This document shows, in pieces, positions 15,527 through 23,927 of a stretch of DNA of 64,000 nucleotides. A program made the position numbers and the translations under genes. Source of the DNA: Actinocatenispora comari (lineage in GTDB: Bacteria; Actinomycetota; Actinomycetes; Mycobacteriales; Micromonosporaceae); the NCBI RefSeq assembly GCF_017312725.1, contig NZ_BOPO01000073.1, forward strand, positions 1-64,000, written 5' to 3'. Under the pieces are notes generated by a model. It saw only the letters and a program-made list of their open reading frames with translations, did not search any database and was not told the origin of the DNA. Every line of letters begins with the position of its first letter. The first letter of the stretch is position 1.

Positions 15527-16605
15527 CAGTACCCCGCAATCTGCAGTCGGTGACAGATCTCCACCAGGGTGGGATGCACGTAGCGGCCGTCGACCTCGAT
15601 GGCCTCGCCGTCCAGCTCGATGGTCGGGTCGAGCAGGCTGCCGTCGGTGTGCGCCGGCGCCACCCAGTGCTCGCCGCCGATCCAGGCGCCCTTGGTGCCG
15701 ATGCCGAGCTCCACGCAGCCGAAGACCCGCTCGTCCTCGACGATGCGGCCGGTGGGTTTGGTGACGCCGGGGTTGAAGCCGAGCGACCAGTGCGCGACGC
15801 GGTACATGTTCTCGCCGGTGGGCAGCGCGGCCTGGGCGGCCATCCAGCGCCGGAACGTCGCGGTGTCCGCGCCGTCGCCCTCGATGGAGGTCACCACACC
15901 GTTCTCGACGGCCATCCGGATCGGGGCCCGGAGCAGTCCGAGCTCGTTCGGCGGCCAGCACGCGCCGTCGAAGACCAGCACGCCCTGCTGCGTCTGCTCC
16001 AACGGGTTCCAGGAGATCTGACCGGCGAGCATCACCGTCTCCCCCGGCTTCTCCGCCGGCTTGCCGCGCAGGTTCACCGGCCGGTTCCCGTTGCGCGCCC
16101 GCAGATCGGTCCCGGCGGGCGTGGTGATGTGCACCTCGTCGGCGGCGGACAGCAACGCCACCAGCGCGTTGCCCAGCTCGGTGGTACCGGCGAAGTCGAC
16201 CTTGCCGACGGTGTCCACCAGCATCTGCACGTCCATCCCGGTCAGGTTGGCGTACCGGGCGCCGGCGGCCATCGCGGCCCGGAACGCGTCCGAGTGCATG
16301 ATGTAGCTCAGCGTGTACTCGATCCAGACGTCGGCGTGCGCGATCGCGCCGGCGACCGGGGCCGGTGGTTCCATCGCCACGGTCGGCCGGGTGTCGTAGC
16401 GGATCACCGTGGGGGTGGCGCCGGCCGCGGCGGCCGCCTGCGCGGTCAGTTCCACGACCCGCCCGTCGGTGGCGGTGTCACCGGTGATGACCACGTTCTC
16501 GCCCGGCCGCACGAGCATGATCTCCTCGATCAGCTTGCGGGCCCCCAGCGCCGCCTCGAACGACAGGTACTCCGGTCGCGACTCGATCCGACTTGTTACT
16601 TCCAT
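15526..16605 (-). CDS. M29-like aminopeptidase (leucyl aminopeptidase T related)
   Basis: Protein of 359 aa resembling the AmpS/AmpT (M29) metalloaminopeptidase group. The N-terminal GARKLIEEIMLVRPGENVVI and the segments TPAGTDLRARNGNRPV, GTTELGNAL and HWSLGFNPGVTKPTGRIVEDERVF (here abbreviated) follow the family; acidic and His residues late in the chain (GEHWVAPAHTDGS) are candidates for metal binding. The match is to the shorter, divergent M29 forms, so activity is plausible but unproven. The stop overlaps the S33 gene start; the start is 7 nt after the transporter stop. Confidence 0.75.
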   Translation of the reverse strand: MEVTSRIESRPEYLSFEAALGARKLIEEIMLVRPGENVVITGDTATDGRVVELTAQAAAAAGATPTVIRYDTRPTVAMEPPAPVAGAIAHADVWIEYTLSYIMHSDAFRAAMAAGARYANLTGMDVQMLVDTVGKVDFAGTTELGNALVALLSAADEVHITTPAGTDLRARNGNRPVNLRGKPAEKPGETVMLAGQISWNPLEQTQQGVLVFDGACWPPNELGLLRAPIRMAVENGVVTSIEGDGADTATFRRWMAAQAALPTGENMYRVAHWSLGFNPGVTKPTGRIVEDERVFGCVELGIGTKGAWIGGEHWVAPAHTDGSLLDPTIELDGEAIEVDGRYVHPTLVEICHRLQIAGY

Positions 16606-16612
16606 GATGGAA

Positions 16613-18277
16613 TCAACCCTTCACTATCCGGCTGACGTCGGTGACGGAACTGCCGGCGATCAGCCCGGCGCCGAACAGGTTCAGTTCGGTCGCCGCCTTC
16701 TCCCTGCCGCGCACCTGGGACCAGACGATCCGGAACGCCAGCGCGCCGAACACGAACCAGCACGCGTACGGGGTGAGGATCAACAGGCCGGTCGCGAGCA
16801 GCACACCCATCTGCCGGTTCGGCCCGCCGATCAGCTGGATCGCCGCGCCCGGGATCGCCCACAGCAGGATGTTGACCAGCATCGACGTGTCGGTCAGGCC
16901 GTGCGTGACGGTGTCCGCGTACACCTTGGCGACCGGCGGGATCTGGCCGGAGTCGAAGTACGACTGCCACACCAGCGCGACCACGATCAGCGCGACGCCG
17001 AAGCCGACCAGCCCGGCGATGTACTGCTGCTTGCGGCCGGCGCGCTCCACCAGCTTGTGCGGCACGCCGCCCTGCCGGACGATCCAGCCGGCCTTGAAGT
17101 CGTAGCCCATGTCGGCGAACGCCGGGCCGGTCGCCGCCACGTACGCGACGAACAGCGCCAGCGGCACCGTCGGGAACCCGATGACCAACCCCAGTACCAG
17201 GAAGATCAGCGTCACCGCGAACGCCGGGAACCAGCCGGAGTGCATCGCGGCGAGGCCGACGATCAGCTCGTGCACCAGCGCGGCGAAACCGGCCAGCAGG
17301 CACCAGCCGATCAGCGCCGGTACCGAGAAGTGCCCGATTAGGCCGCCGAGCAGCGCCACGACCACGGCGCCGAGCGCGAACAGCACGTACCCCTGGCCCA
17401 GCGCCCGGCGCAGCCCGCGGGAGTCGATGCCCGGCGCCTCGTCGGCCAGCCCGGGCGCCGCCGCCTCCGCCTCGGGGGACGGCTCCGGGGCCGGCTTCGA
17501 GGAGTCCCGGCGGAACAGCAGCACCAGCGCCTGGATCAGCGCCACGATCCCGGCACCGACCATCATCCCGTGCGGGATGTACATGGCGTTGAGGTCGACG
17601 CCGAACCACTCCTGCGCGTACTGCCGGAAGCCCAGGCCGGTGCCGAACATGGCGAGCGCCCAGATGTTGCCGATCAGCGCGACGCCGGCGGCGGAGAACG
17701 GCAGCGCGGCACCGGCGATCTTCACGAACGAGCCGGCGAAGCCGACCAGGCCGGACAGCCCGAGCAGCGCCGCCTTCCGGCCGCCCTCGTCGCCGGCGAT
17801 CATCGTCTCCGCCGCCGCGACCCCGGCCGGCCAGGTGGCCTTCGCCGGGTACAGCTTGGAGTCGAACACCTTGAACAGCACCCAGGCGTCGACGGCGAGA
17901 CCGATCGCGGCTCCGGCCAGCATCGGCCACACCAGGTCGCGGCGACCGATCAGGAACGGTACGGCGATCGGCACCAGCAGCGAGTTCGCCGCGGCGAACG
18001 TGGCGCCGGAGATCGCGCTCTGCACCAGGTTCTGCCGGTGGATCGAGCGCATCTTGCGCAGCTGGTTGAGCGGGATCCGGCCGACCAGCATCGCCACCAG
18101 CGCGCCGATGACCGCGGTGTTGGCCGAGATGCCCAGCGTGGTGATCAGGTGCAGCCCGATGAAGGCACCGAGCACCGACAGCGCGATCGTGAGGATCAGC
18201 ACCACCGGTTCGACGGTGCGCGGATGTGACTCGGCCCCGTGCAGGACGGCGCCCTTCGGGATCGTCGGGTTGGCCAT
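16613..18277 (-). CDS. OPT/YSL-family oligopeptide transporter-like protein
   Basis: Integral membrane protein of 554 aa with about 14 hydrophobic segments, similar to the OPT/YSL superfamily of proton-coupled oligopeptide or metal-chelate symporters. Characteristic are the early segment NTAVIGALVAMLVGRIP, the GATFAAANSLLVPIAVPFLI helix pair, and the central cytoplasmic loop rich in Pro/Glu (KPAPEPSPEAEAAAPG). AAGGAG stands in front of ATG. It is the first structural gene after the IclR regulator, and so probably supplies the substrate for the five enzymes that follow. Exact substrate unknown. Confidence 0.85.
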   Translation of the reverse strand: MANPTIPKGAVLHGAESHPRTVEPVVLILTIALSVLGAFIGLHLITTLGISANTAVIGALVAMLVGRIPLNQLRKMRSIHRQNLVQSAISGATFAAANSLLVPIAVPFLIGRRDLVWPMLAGAAIGLAVDAWVLFKVFDSKLYPAKATWPAGVAAAETMIAGDEGGRKAALLGLSGLVGFAGSFVKIAGAALPFSAAGVALIGNIWALAMFGTGLGFRQYAQEWFGVDLNAMYIPHGMMVGAGIVALIQALVLLFRRDSSKPAPEPSPEAEAAAPGLADEAPGIDSRGLRRALGQGYVLFALGAVVVALLGGLIGHFSVPALIGWCLLAGFAALVHELIVGLAAMHSGWFPAFAVTLIFLVLGLVIGFPTVPLALFVAYVAATGPAFADMGYDFKAGWIVRQGGVPHKLVERAGRKQQYIAGLVGFGVALIVVALVWQSYFDSGQIPPVAKVYADTVTHGLTDTSMLVNILLWAIPGAAIQLIGGPNRQMGVLLATGLLILTPYACWFVFGALAFRIVWSQVRGREKAATELNLFGAGLIAGSSVTDVSRIVKG

Positions 18278-18305
18278 GACTCTCCTTTGGCGCGGCGTGT
18301 CGCCG

Positions 18306-19082
18306 CTACGTGGCGTCGCCGCCGAGCAGCCGGGTCAGCGCCGCGCCGGCGGCGCGCACCCGGTCGACGACGCGATCAACCTTGCCCGACATGCGGTCCT
18401 GCGGCCCGATGACGACCAGCGAGCCGACGATGTCGCCGGCCGCGAAGACCGGCGCCGCCACCGACGTCACGTTCGCGTCGAACTCACCGTGCGAAACCGC
18501 GATGCCCTCTGCCCGGACCCTGGCGTACCGGTCCGTCAGCTCGGCGAGCGATCCGATCGTCCGATCGTTGAACCGCTGCAGCGGCCCCTCCCCGAGCAAC
18601 TGGTCGATCTGGTCCTCCGGGTAGAAGGCGAAGATCGCGTGGCCGGCCGCGCCACCGTGGCCGGGGATGGTCTCCCCCACGGTGGCCGAGTAGCGGACCG
18701 GGCCGGTCGAGTCCACCGCCAGCACGCACCGGTAGTGCGCGCCGTGCGGCACGTTCAGTACGGAGCTCTCGCCGAACTCGTCGACCAGCTCGGCGAGCAG
18801 CGGTCGGGCCGCCGTCTCCAGCCCGCCGCCGCGCTCGGCGGTGCGGGCCAGCACGGCGATGGCCGGGCCCAGCCGGTACCGCCGGCTGTGCGGGTCGGCG
18901 AGCACGAAGCCGCGGCCGGCGAGCGTGGTCAGCAGCCGGTGCACGCCCGCCTTGTCCAGCCCGAGCTCGCGGGCGAGGTCGCTCACGCCCCACTCGGGTC
19001 GACGCTGGAACGCCAGCAGCACCCGCAGCGCCCGATCGGCGGTCCGGGCCGGACCGCGATCGCCGTCACCGGTCGCGTTCAT
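18306..19082 (-). CDS. IclR-family transcriptional regulator
   Basis: Protein of 258 aa with an N-terminal winged helix (TADRALRVLLAF, VSDLARELGLDKAGVHRLLTT) and a C-terminal GAF-like effector domain (HGAHYRCVLAVDSTGPVRYS, GHGGAAGHAIFAF, GSLVVIGPQDRM). ATG chosen at 19082 with GGAGG just upstream; a TTG 15 nt earlier is a weaker choice. It heads the operon 18277-11904 in the same direction and is the likely local regulator, responding to a small ligand linked to peptide catabolism. A perfect palindrome lies 18 nt upstream of its start. Confidence 0.92.
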   Translation of the reverse strand: MNATGDGDRGPARTADRALRVLLAFQRRPEWGVSDLARELGLDKAGVHRLLTTLAGRGFVLADPHSRRYRLGPAIAVLARTAERGGGLETAARPLLAELVDEFGESSVLNVPHGAHYRCVLAVDSTGPVRYSATVGETIPGHGGAAGHAIFAFYPEDQIDQLLGEGPLQRFNDRTIGSLAELTDRYARVRAEGIAVSHGEFDANVTSVAAPVFAAGDIVGSLVVIGPQDRMSGKVDRVVDRVRAAGAALTRLLGGDAT

Positions 19083-19100
19083 GGAGCCTCCGTTCAACGT

Positions 19101-19117
19101 GTTTCAATAATTGAAAC
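19101..19117. promoter_or_regulatory. IclR operator candidate (17-bp palindrome)
   Basis: GTTTCAATAATTGAAAC is a perfect 8-1-8 palindrome, strikingly AT-rich for this genome, 18 nt upstream of the IclR start. Related half sites GTTCAA occur on both sides (19092-19097 and 19121-19126). Autoregulation of the IclR operon is the simplest reading. Confidence 0.65.
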
Positions 19118-19276
19118 GCTGTTCAATTATCTGACACGCATGCGGCGAGTATTGCCCCGCCCGGCACGCCCGGTCAAGCGTTTCCCCTGCTGAATCGGCT
19201 CCGTGGGACCCGACAGCGACCTCCGGACACCCCATCGACGGCGACATCGGGCGGGCGCCACCGACCCGACCCGATC

Positions 19277-19305
19277 TTGACGTGCGAACAGATAACCGCT
19301 ATCTA
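19277..19305 (+). promoter_or_regulatory. Promoter of the PadR-ABC operon
   Basis: TTGACG (19277-19282), 17-nt spacer, TATCTA (19300-19305), about 20 nt before the GTG start. The short palindrome CTAACCGTTAG (19312-19322) between the -10 and the start codon is a possible autoregulatory site. Confidence 0.55.
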
Positions 19306-19324
19306 TTAGAGCTAACCGTTAGGG

Positions 19325-20014
19325 GTGTCGGTGCAGGATGTCGTGTTGGCCCTGTTGGCCAAGGAGCCCGCGCACGGGTACCAGCTGCGCGCGCGGCTGC
19401 GCGCCGCGCTGGGGCCGCTGGGCGGGGACCTGAACGCCGGCCAGGTGTACGTCACGCTCGGCCGGCTGGAGAAGGCCGGCCTGGTGTCGAGGGCCGACCC
19501 GGCATCGAAGGCAGTCTCGGCGTCGAAGGCAGGCTCGGCGTCGAAGGCAGGCTCGGCGTCCACGGCCGGCCCGGTGTCGGCGGCCGACCCGGCGCCGAAG
19601 GCTGACCCGCTGTCCAAGGCCGGCCCGCTGTCGAAGGCCGACCCGGCGTCGGCGGAGCGGTCCGCCGATCGCACCGACCGGGACCGCAAGACGTACGCGT
19701 TGACCCCGGCCGGGCAGCGGCGGGTCGCCGAGTGGGTCGGCGAGGTCAGCTGGCCCCGGCCGGATCTGGCCGAGTTCCATCTCAAGCTCGTCGCGGTGGC
19801 GGCGAGCCGGCTGGCCGATCCGGTCGCGGTGATCGACGCGCAGCGCCGGGAGCTGTTGCGCCGGCTGCGGGACGCCCAGCGCGCCGTGCTGGCCGAACCC
19901 GACGACTCGATGGCCGCACTGCTGTTGGAGGGGATCGTGCTGCGGTTGCAGGCCGACCTGCGCTGGTTGCAGGCGTGCGAGAAGACCTGGGTGCCGCGCG
20001 GGAGGAACGCGTGA
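19325..20014 (+). CDS. PadR-family regulator with a repeat insertion in the wing
   Basis: Protein of 229 aa. The N-terminus is a normal PadR winged helix (VVLALLAKEPAHGYQLRARL, GQVYVTLGRLEKAGLVSR) and DRKTYALTPAGQRR is the second wing strand, followed by the usual C-terminal helices. Between the two wing strands sits a 54-residue insertion made of nine six-residue units of the type (G/D)-(P/S)-x-S-K-A, encoded by 18-bp tandem repeats. The GTG start has AGGGG next to it. The stop overlaps the GTG of the ABC ATPase gene, so this regulator probably controls the exporter encoded by the next two genes. Whether the insertion leaves DNA binding intact is unknown. Confidence 0.85.
   Translation: MSVQDVVLALLAKEPAHGYQLRARLRAALGPLGGDLNAGQVYVTLGRLEKAGLVSRADPASKAVSASKAGSASKAGSASTAGPVSAADPAPKADPLSKAGPLSKADPASAERSADRTDRDRKTYALTPAGQRRVAEWVGEVSWPRPDLAEFHLKLVAVAASRLADPVAVIDAQRRELLRRLRDAQRAVLAEPDDSMAALLLEGIVLRLQADLRWLQACEKTWVPRGRNA
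19496..19657 (+). repeat. 18-bp coding minisatellite (nine units)
   Basis: Nine consecutive 18-bp units (162 bp), best conserved around 19526-19580 where two successive units share TCGAAGGCAGGCTCGGCG. They keep the reading frame and encode hexapeptides such as GSASKA and DPLSKA inside the PadR wing. Units diverge towards the 3' side, so the array is not new. Confidence 0.85.
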
Positions 20015-20784
20015 ACGCGGCACCGTTCGCGATCCAGGCACGGTCGCTGCGCCGGGAGCACGGCGAGCAGCAGACGCTGGTCCGCGCGGTCGACGAGATC
20101 GACCTGGACGTACCCACCGGGCAGACGCTCGCGGTGACCGGGCCCAGCGGCTGCGGCAAGTCCACCCTGCTGCACCTGCTGGGCGGGCTGGAACGGCCGA
20201 CCGGTGGCGCCCTGTGGCTGGCCGGTCGCCGGGTCGACGGGCTGAGCGAACGCGCCCTGGCCCGGCTGCGACGCCGCACGGTGGGGTTCGTGTTCCAGGC
20301 GTTCCACCTGGTCGAGGAGCTGTCCGCGCGGCAGAACGTCGAGCTGCCGGCGCTGCTCGCCGGCGCCTCGCCGCGCGCCGCCCGGCACCGCGCCGGCGAA
20401 CTGCTCGACCGGGTCGGCCTGACCCACCGGTCCCGGCACCTGCCGGCGGCGCTGTCCGGCGGCGAACGCCAGCGGGTCGCCATCGCCCGGGCCCTCGCCA
20501 ACGCGCCGCTGGTGGTACTGGCGGACGAACCGACCGGCAACCTGGACAGTGCCGCGGCCCGCGACGTGCTGCGGCTGTTCGAGGAGCTGCGGCAGGACGG
20601 TCAGACCCTGGTCATCGTCACCCACGACGACCGGGTCGCGGCCACCGCCGACCGGCTGGTCTCGATGCGCGACGGCGCGTTCGTGGACGACGTCTGGCTG
20701 GCCGGGGCGCCCGCGGGTCCGCTGGCCGCGCTCGGCGGGTTGGCCACCGGCACGCCGGGCGGACCGACCGGGCTGGACGGCTGA
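20011..20784 (+). CDS. ABC transporter ATPase (MacB/LolD-like)
   Basis: ATP-binding subunit, 257 aa, with Walker A GPSGCGKST, Q-loop VFQAFHLVEE, signature LSGGERQRVAIARAL, Walker B LVVLADEPTGNLD and the His of IVTHDDR. The VFQxFHL and EPTGNLD forms are typical of the MacB/LolD exporter and lipoprotein-release group. GGAGG is present at 20001-20005, and GTG overlaps the PadR stop. The C-terminus carries a Gly/Ala/Pro-rich tail without function that I can name. It should energise the FtsX-like permease encoded immediately downstream. Confidence 0.93.
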   Translation: MNAAPFAIQARSLRREHGEQQTLVRAVDEIDLDVPTGQTLAVTGPSGCGKSTLLHLLGGLERPTGGALWLAGRRVDGLSERALARLRRRTVGFVFQAFHLVEELSARQNVELPALLAGASPRAARHRAGELLDRVGLTHRSRHLPAALSGGERQRVAIARALANAPLVVLADEPTGNLDSAAARDVLRLFEELRQDGQTLVIVTHDDRVAATADRLVSMRDGAFVDDVWLAGAPAGPLAALGGLATGTPGGPTGLDG

Positions 20785-20789
20785 GGCGG

Positions 20790-22565
20790 ATGGGCAGGCT
20801 GCTCCTGGTCGGCCGGCTGATCCGGACCGACCTGCGGCACTGGCCGCTGCTCGCGGTGCTGTTCGTGGTCGTGGTGGGTGTCGCGACCGGGACGCTCGCG
20901 GTGGGCATGACGCTGGGCGACACCACCCGGGCCGACTACGCGGCGACCCGGGCGGCGACCAACGGGCCGGACCTGATGGTCCTGACCGCCGACCAGCTGC
21001 CCGCCGAACGCACCGCGCTGCGCTCGGTCGCCCGCCGGCCGGAGGTGACCGGGCAGGTCGGGCCGTACCGGCTGCTGCGCGGGGCGACGCTGGCCGCGCA
21101 CGGACACCGCATGACCGCGACGGTGGAGGGCCGCGGCACCGCACCGAGCGCCGTGGACCGACCGCTGGTGACCGCCGGGCGCTGGTTGCGGCCCGGCGGT
21201 GCGGTGGTCGAACGCGGCTTCGCCACCGCCCTGCACCTCCGGGTCGGCGACCGCATCACGCTGGCCGGCCGGACCTTCCCGGTCGTCGGCATCGCCGTCA
21301 CCACCGCGACCGGCGTCTACCCGGGCGCCGGGCTCGACGTCGGCCCGAACGACTACGCCGGCCTGGTCTGGCTCACCGACGCCGACCTCCGCCCGCTGAG
21401 CAGGCCGGAGCTGCGCCCCGGGTACGCGATGGGTCTGACGCTGGCTGATCCGGACGTCAAGGCCTTCCAGAACGCGATCAGGCCGTCGCTGCGGGCGAAC
21501 CCGGACGTCCGGATCAACACCCGCGGCCGCATCACCACCGAGGACGCCAGCAACCGGCTGCTCGCCGACAGCGAGTCGGTGCTGCAGATCGGTGGCTGGC
21601 TGCTGGCCGTCGCCGGGCTCGCCGGGCTGGTCGGCCTGGCGACCCTGCGCACCGACCAGCAGCTGCGGCGGGCCGGCCGGTTGAAGGCCACCGGCGCGAC
21701 GCCGGGCCTGATCGGCACGGTCCTGCTGGCCCAGTACCTGCTGCTCGCCCTCGCCGCCGCGGCGGCCGGGCTGCTGGCCGCCCGGCTGGCGGTGTCGACG
21801 ATCGGGCACCCCAGCGAGAGCCTGCTGCGCGCACCGGTGCCGATCGGGCCCGGCACCGCGGTACCGGTGTGCGCCCTGGCGCTGCTGGTCGCGCTGCTGA
21901 CCTCGGCGGGGCCGGCGATCCGGGTGGCCCGCACGCCGACGGTCACGGCGATGGCCGGTACCGCCGGCCGCGAGCTGACCCACCCGGCCGGGTTGACCGG
22001 GGTGGTCGGCGCGCTGCCGGTACCGCTGATGCTCGGGTTGCGGCTCGCCGCCCGGCGGCTGCGCCGTGCGGTGCTGACGGCCGCCGGGATCGCCGCGGTG
22101 GCGGCGGTGATCGCCGGGATGCTGTGCTGGCACGCCCAGCCCGCCGCGTCCGCCGCGCTGACCACCCGCACCGAGCACACCTACCAGGCGCTCCTCGCCA
22201 TCACCGGCGCGCTGGTGGCACTGGCGGCGCTGGACGCGGTGGTCGTGGTCTGGTCGACGGCGCTGGACGCGCGGCGCACCCTCGCGGTGGCCCGGGCGTT
22301 CGGTGCCACCCCGGGGCAGGTCACCGCGGGGCTCGTGCTCGCGCCGCTGCCGGCGGCCGCGGTCGGCGCCGCCGTCGGCATGCCGATCGGACTCGGCCTG
22401 TACTGGCTGGTATCCGGCGCCCGGATGGTCGCCACCCCGCCGACCTGGTGGCTGCTGGCCGCCGGCGCCGCCATCGTGGCGGGCGTCGCCGCCCTCGGCG
22501 CGATCCCGGCCCGGCTGGACGCCCGCCGCCCCGTCGCCCCGATCCTCGACGCCGAAACCCGGTGA
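20790..22565 (+). CDS. FtsX/MacB-like ABC permease
   Basis: Membrane protein of 591 aa. An N-terminal segment (PLLAVLFVVVVGVATGTLAV) is followed by a large extracytoplasmic MacB-type periplasmic-core region (about residues 45-260). Three helices of the first FtsX unit come next (IGGWLLAVAGLAGLVGLATL onwards), then a second FtsX-like set (residues about 400-591) that lacks most of the second extracellular domain. It starts 5 nt after the ATPase stop. The pair probably exports a peptide, lipid or antibiotic, with expression governed by the PadR protein. Substrate not deducible. Confidence 0.88.
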   Translation: MGRLLLVGRLIRTDLRHWPLLAVLFVVVVGVATGTLAVGMTLGDTTRADYAATRAATNGPDLMVLTADQLPAERTALRSVARRPEVTGQVGPYRLLRGATLAAHGHRMTATVEGRGTAPSAVDRPLVTAGRWLRPGGAVVERGFATALHLRVGDRITLAGRTFPVVGIAVTTATGVYPGAGLDVGPNDYAGLVWLTDADLRPLSRPELRPGYAMGLTLADPDVKAFQNAIRPSLRANPDVRINTRGRITTEDASNRLLADSESVLQIGGWLLAVAGLAGLVGLATLRTDQQLRRAGRLKATGATPGLIGTVLLAQYLLLALAAAAAGLLAARLAVSTIGHPSESLLRAPVPIGPGTAVPVCALALLVALLTSAGPAIRVARTPTVTAMAGTAGRELTHPAGLTGVVGALPVPLMLGLRLAARRLRRAVLTAAGIAAVAAVIAGMLCWHAQPAASAALTTRTEHTYQALLAITGALVALAALDAVVVVWSTALDARRTLAVARAFGATPGQVTAGLVLAPLPAAAVGAAVGMPIGLGLYWLVSGARMVATPPTWWLLAAGAAIVAGVAALGAIPARLDARRPVAPILDAETR

Positions 22566-22636
22566 CGAACCGCCGGTCGGTCGAGACGACCGGCGACCGC
22601 GGGCCGACTAGCATCGGCCCCGGCCGCGCTCACCGG

Positions 22637-23251
22637 ATGGAGTTCGTCGTGTCCGACACCACCTGCCACATGTCGATCTCGTTGGACGGCTTCGTCGCCG
22701 GCCCCGACCAGAGCCGTACGGACCCGCTGGGAAAGCGCGGGCAGGAACTGCACGGCTGGCACCTCGGCGACCCGCGGGCCAACGACGCGGACCGGGCCGC
22801 GACCGGGTGGCTGATGCGCCCGAGAGGCGCGTACGTGATGGGCCGCAACATGTTCGGCCCGATCCGGGGCGACTGGGACGAGGACTGGTCCGGTTGGTGG
22901 GGCGCCGAGCCGCCCTACCACGCGCCGGTGTTCGTCCTGACCCACCACCGGCACGACCCGATCGCGATGGCCGGGGGGACGACGTTCCACTTCGTCACCG
23001 ACGGCTTCGCCGCGGCCTACGCCGCGGCGTGCGAGGCCGCGGGCGACCGGGGCGTGGACATCGCCGGCGGCGCCTCGACGGTCCGGCAGGCGCTCGCCGC
23101 CGGGGTGATCGACGAGCTCACCCTCGACATCGCGCCGATACTGCTCGGCTCGGGCGAGCGGATCCTCACCGGGGTCGACTTCGACTTCGAGCCCGTCGAG
23201 GCGCTGCACTCCCCGCTGGCCACCCACGTCCGCTACCGCCGCAGGAGCTGA
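22637..23251 (+). CDS. Dihydrofolate reductase-fold protein (RibD C-terminal type)
   Basis: Protein of 204 aa of the DHFR/RibD-C group, NADPH-binding reductases that usually do not act on folate. The start TTCHMSISLDGFVAG, the GAYVMGRNMFGPIRG motif, the VDIAGGASTVRQALAAG segment and the late ELTLDIAPILLGSGERI are typical. ATG at 22637 is annotated; a GTG at 22649 with GGAG 6 nt upstream (22639-22642) is an equally good start and gives 200 aa. It stands as a single gene; the physiological substrate is unknown. Confidence 0.88.
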   Translation: MEFVVSDTTCHMSISLDGFVAGPDQSRTDPLGKRGQELHGWHLGDPRANDADRAATGWLMRPRGAYVMGRNMFGPIRGDWDEDWSGWWGAEPPYHAPVFVLTHHRHDPIAMAGGTTFHFVTDGFAAAYAAACEAAGDRGVDIAGGASTVRQALAAGVIDELTLDIAPILLGSGERILTGVDFDFEPVEALHSPLATHVRYRRRS

Positions 23252-23406
23252 CCCGGGGGCACGTGCGACATCCACGGCCGGGAGTGCCTCGCCTGCACTC
23301 CGCCGTGAAGGTGTGACCCGGTGCGCGGGTGTCGACGGCCGGCGCCGCTGCGGTTGACATACTCGGCGGCGACCGGGGCGGCCACCCGGGTACGACAGGG
23401 GGCGCT

Positions 23407-23877
23407 GTGGCGGAGGCGGAGGTCGGGCCGGACTGGGCGATGCGGCCGGCGGTGCACGCCGATCTGGACGCGCTGGCGGAGCTGCGGGCCACGGTGATGC
23501 GGGCGGACCTGACCCGGCTCGGGCGGTACGACGAGCACCGGGTGCGGCAGCGGCTCCGCGACGGGTTCGACCCGCGGTACACCTCGGTGATCGTCGCCGC
23601 CGGCGAGACGATCGGCTGCGTCACGGTGCGGCCGGCCGACGACGGGTGGTGGCTGGAGCACTTCTACCTCGCGCCGCACCGGCAGGGCGGCGGCCTCGGA
23701 TCCGCGGTGCTGCGCCGGGTCCTGGCCCGCGCCGACGCGCGACGGCTGCCGGTGCGGCTCGTCGTGCTGCAGGGCAGCGCCGCGCGCCGGCTCTACGAGC
23801 GGCACGGGTTCGTGTTCGAGCGCGACGACCCGATCGACGTGTACCTGGTGCGTCCGGTCCCCGCGCCGGTCGGCTGA
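23407..23877 (+). CDS. GNAT-family N-acetyltransferase
   Basis: Protein of 156 aa with the GNAT fold: AMRPAVHADLDALAELRATV at the N-terminus, strand WWLEHFYLAPHRQGGGLGSAVLRRVL containing the acetyl-CoA loop (positions abbreviated: HRQGGGLG), and the closing RRLYERHGFVFERDD. Start chosen: GTG at 23407, preceded by AGGGGGC; earlier in-frame starts add non-conserved sequence. It probably acetylates a small molecule or protein amine. A TTGACA at 23354-23359 may be part of the promoter. Confidence 0.88.
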   Translation: MAEAEVGPDWAMRPAVHADLDALAELRATVMRADLTRLGRYDEHRVRQRLRDGFDPRYTSVIVAAGETIGCVTVRPADDGWWLEHFYLAPHRQGGGLGSAVLRRVLARADARRLPVRLVVLQGSAARRLYERHGFVFERDDPIDVYLVRPVPAPVG

Positions 23878-23888
23878 CCCCGAGCGCG

Positions 23889-23921
23889 CCGCCGGCCCGG
23901 CGCCCGGCACCGGACCGGCGG
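23889..23921. terminator. Bidirectional hairpin terminator
   Basis: CCGCCGGCCCGG (23889-23900) and CCGGACCGGCGG (23910-23921) pair over 12 bp with a single mismatch and a 9-nt loop, between the convergent GNAT and esterase genes. Confidence 0.65.
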
Positions 23922-23927
23922 GGTGCG

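Noticed and set aside
20214-20789. Extension of the FtsX-like permease to an earlier start overlapping the ATPase gene.
   Set aside because: The extra part is the out-of-frame shadow of the ATPase, rich in Arg/Gly; the ATG at 20790 directly precedes the first membrane segment.
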